From assembly GCA_030562195.1 (NCBI GenBank), contig CM060202.1:29622317-29686316 (forward strand): a DNA stretch of 64,000 nt, given 5' to 3'. Shown here in pieces: positions 61,976 to 64,000 of the stretch; the first letter of the stretch is position 1; each line of letters opens with the position of its first letter. The notes below the pieces were generated by a model that did no database searches, was not told the DNA's origin, and saw only the letters and a program-made list of their open reading frames with translations. Source of the DNA: Nipponacmea schrenckii. Taxonomy: Eukaryota > Mollusca > Gastropoda > Lottiidae. The position numbers and the translations under genes were made by a program.

Positions 61976-62916
61976 CTATACCTTTGAAACAGCTCCTAAA
62001 GCCAAACCAAATTTTTGAGGCTTCTGCAGATGTTGGCTGATCCAATTAGGTAATTTAGAAACAACGTTATTTCTGTTGTATCTTCTGTCAACCAATAAGA
62101 TTGTAGCGTAGTCTCCGCGATGTCGTATAGCTCGACCAATCGATTGGTTCACCGCCTTCATACACAAATTCTCGTAATGTATCTGACCAGGTTGTCTCCC
62201 CTCACTGTCTTTCGGCTGCAAAATAAATTTTAAAAAGTAAGATGATCTACCGGATGATAACTGCATGATAAGGGTTGTTAATAGGTGATTCAATAGGGTA
62301 ACCATGGCATTCACCACTTGCAGAGCTTCTCACTGACATTGAGCATATATTCAAAAAGGATTTTGATGTAAAACAGATTTTTTTAGATTTTCCTTTAAGT
62401 CATTGAAAGTCTTTTCTAACCTATTTCGGTATGTTAATAATCTTAGAAATCATTTTTACTGAATAAATTGACAAAATTTATAACATCCAACTCTAAAGTT
62501 CCCTACTGCATTACAATTCTATACACTGTGGTTTCTTGAATTGTAATGAACAAATACTGTATTAGAATTACCTCCCTTTAACTGTTGAAATTTTTTATGT
62601 TCTAAATGATATAATAATTAAAATGACGTTTTATTTTATTTTCTCTAGTCGTTCAAATCGGACAATTAATGAGGCCCTGTGTGTTTCAGGCTGTGCAATT
62701 AAAAAGTTCCCTCGACAGGTGTAAATCAGAAAAAGAGTAGTCTAATGTCGCTGTCCTGGCAAACTTTAACTCATGGTACATGGTGTATTCATTAGCCCAT
62801 AAAATGGACTGGGTTAAGTTTCTATACTTACATAATTGGCATTTAAGTAATCCATTTTTTCCTTCAATTCAGGAGATTTTAAATTTGGATACGGCAAACC
62901 AATCATAACCACACAT
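61976..62916 (-). CDS. DDX11: ATP-dependent DNA helicase DDX11 (ChlR1), last two exons
   Basis: Two minus-strand exons, 62916-62832 and 62215-61976, join in phase 0. The first encodes [20 protein letters not shown], matching the DDX11 segment GRCVVMVG(M/L)P(F/Y)PN. The second encodes [20 protein letters not shown], which contains superfamily 2 motif VI (QSIGRAIRH, arginine finger), then LLVDRRY and the end [11 protein letters not shown] before a TAG. DDX11 is an iron-sulfur XPD-like 5'-3' helicase of sister-chromatid cohesion and replication-fork repair. The remaining N-terminal exons, with the Walker A and Fe-S cluster, lie beyond 64000. The stop overlaps a GTATAG donor-like sequence, so a further exon is possible but unlikely. 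Confidence 0.92.
62665..62815 (+). repeat. SINE family A fragment in DDX11 intron
   Basis: Shares GGCCCTGTGTG, AGAAAAAGAGTAGTCTAATG, TCGCTGTCC and TTCATTAGCCCAT with the copy at 10.5 kb. Confidence 0.55.
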
Positions 62917-63065
62917 CTAAAGAATAATCAAGTTTAAGGTTACAAAATATTAAACCATGTGCTGATTGGATGTGCATCCTAAATGCTGACACATTTTTTA
63001 AAGAACTTAGTCAGTTCTATTTGCTATATAATTTACTCTTGACTATTAGTGGCTTTACTTGCTGA

Positions 63066-63409
63066 AGGAATACTGTGTCTTAGAATGAACATTTAATAAA
63101 ACATATACAAATTTTTAAACCTGGCAAACAAGAGAACATATTTATCAGTAGATAAACCTGCTACCATGAATAACATAACAGAATCCTTATATAATCTGAT
63201 AATTCCTCAAAAACTTGGAAATTATACATAAAAATGCAACTGATTTTTGAAAAACGCTTGAAAAAATTGGTGAGTTCCCTGAGCTTTCCAGACTTGACAG
63301 GGATTCTGTTACTTTATGACACCAGGTAAATTCACTGATGAATAGGTACTCATATTGACCATTCTCGAGAACACTAATTTTATGTTCATGCTAAGACGCA
63401 GTATAACCA
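63066..63409. mobile_element. TIR MITE family 1, near full length
   Basis: Left end AATACTGTGTCTTAGAATGA; right end the inverse CTAAGACGCAGTATAAC. It lies in the DDX11 intron or upstream gene body. Confidence 0.65.
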
Positions 63410-63544
63410 TTAATTAAAAATGTTAAAACAGTGCTAGGAAAAAGTTTAATCTCTTGAAATCAAATCATCTGAGAATTGAGTTTAATCATCTTACCTACAC
63501 ATAAAATACATCTGAGAAGTTGATAGTCCAAATTTTACATCTCA

Positions 63545-64000
63545 TAATATACATCATAATACATTGACATACATACATAGCCTACACACATCATAAAATA
63601 ATGTACATAAATGATTTACATACTACATTGACATACATACATACGTACATAATACATAATACATTGTACATACATACATAGATACATTGTACATACATAG
63701 ATACATCATAAAATAATTACATAAATACATTGTACATACATACATACATACATTACATACACGTAAAATACATACATACATACATAACATACATACATAA
63801 TACATTGTACATACATACATACATACATAATACATATCTACATACATACATTGTACATACATACATATCATGTACATACATACATAATGCTACATACATA
63901 CTTGCATACATACATACATAGGTCTACATACATACATATGCCTACATACATACATAGCCTACATAATACATATGCCTACATACATACATATGCCTACATA
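63545..64000. repeat. (CATA)n microsatellite
   Basis: Long imperfect ACAT/CATA tract with interspersed TTGTACATACATA and GCCTACATACAT variants, continuing to the window edge. ORFs on both strands are low complexity. Confidence 0.9.

Noticed and set aside
61890..61980. Additional last exon of DDX11
   Set aside because: The donor-like GTATAG overlaps the stop, and the possible downstream exon does not resemble the DDX11 C-terminus.
63623..63921. ORFs rich in MYVC or YIHTYI
   Set aside because: Translation of the CATA microsatellite on both strands.

Overview
The window is animal nuclear DNA. Genes are split by GT-AG introns, intergenic DNA is AT-rich, and satellites and short mobile elements are abundant. 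A composite repeat ending in (ACGG)n, of a kind familiar from bivalve and gastropod genomes, together with the gene set, suggests a lophotrochozoan and most likely a mollusc. The species cannot be fixed from the sequence alone. No bacterial genes, operons or CRISPR arrays are present.

Layout. 0.5-1.6 kb (-): 5' part of a secreted C-type lectin. 2.4-3.9 kb (+): TMEM218, a ciliary transition-zone membrane protein. 5.9-7.7 kb (-) and 8.6-10.3 kb (+): complete alpha- and beta-tubulin genes, head to head, sharing an upstream region of about 0.9 kb. 10.5-12.3 kb: a SINE and the (ACGG)n composite element. 13.1-19.4 kb (-): complete nine-exon AMDHD2 (N-acetylglucosamine-6-phosphate deacetylase); a 1.35 kb minisatellite in its intron 6 is built from its own exon 7 splice acceptor. 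20.9-22.5 kb (+): a two-exon, 76-residue single-pass membrane protein I do not recognise. 24.2-25.9 kb (+): a C2H2 zinc-finger gene with an apparent frameshift. 29.2-33.1 kb (-): a C2H2 protein with about 28 fingers and a duplicated finger block. 34.3-34.8 kb: tail of a non-LTR retrotransposon. 37.2-42.5 kb (-): a three-exon Gal3ST-family sulfotransferase with a 36-bp minisatellite in its second intron. 44.9-48.3 kb: two large satellites. 49.5 kb (-): an isolated first coding exon. 51.6-53.8 kb (+): a broken, partly scrambled copy of the capping-enzyme gene. 54.2-55.7 kb: a 39-bp minisatellite split by a hAT-like MITE. 57.5-59.6 kb (+): complete two-exon RNGTT (mRNA capping enzyme). 60.8-61.1 kb: a C-rich satellite. 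62.0-62.9 kb (-): the last two exons of the helicase DDX11. 63.5-64.0 kb: a CATA-type microsatellite.

The genes are mostly unrelated housekeeping genes; only the two tubulins form an obvious functional pair, and TMEM218 next to them is also cilium-related, which may be chance. The most unusual features are repeat arrays seeded from exon edges of AMDHD2, the near-identical stretch shared by RNGTT and its broken copy, the scrambled block inside that copy, and several TIR elements that all carry TTAA at their ends. All exon models come from reading splice sites and phases by eye; no transcripts were available.
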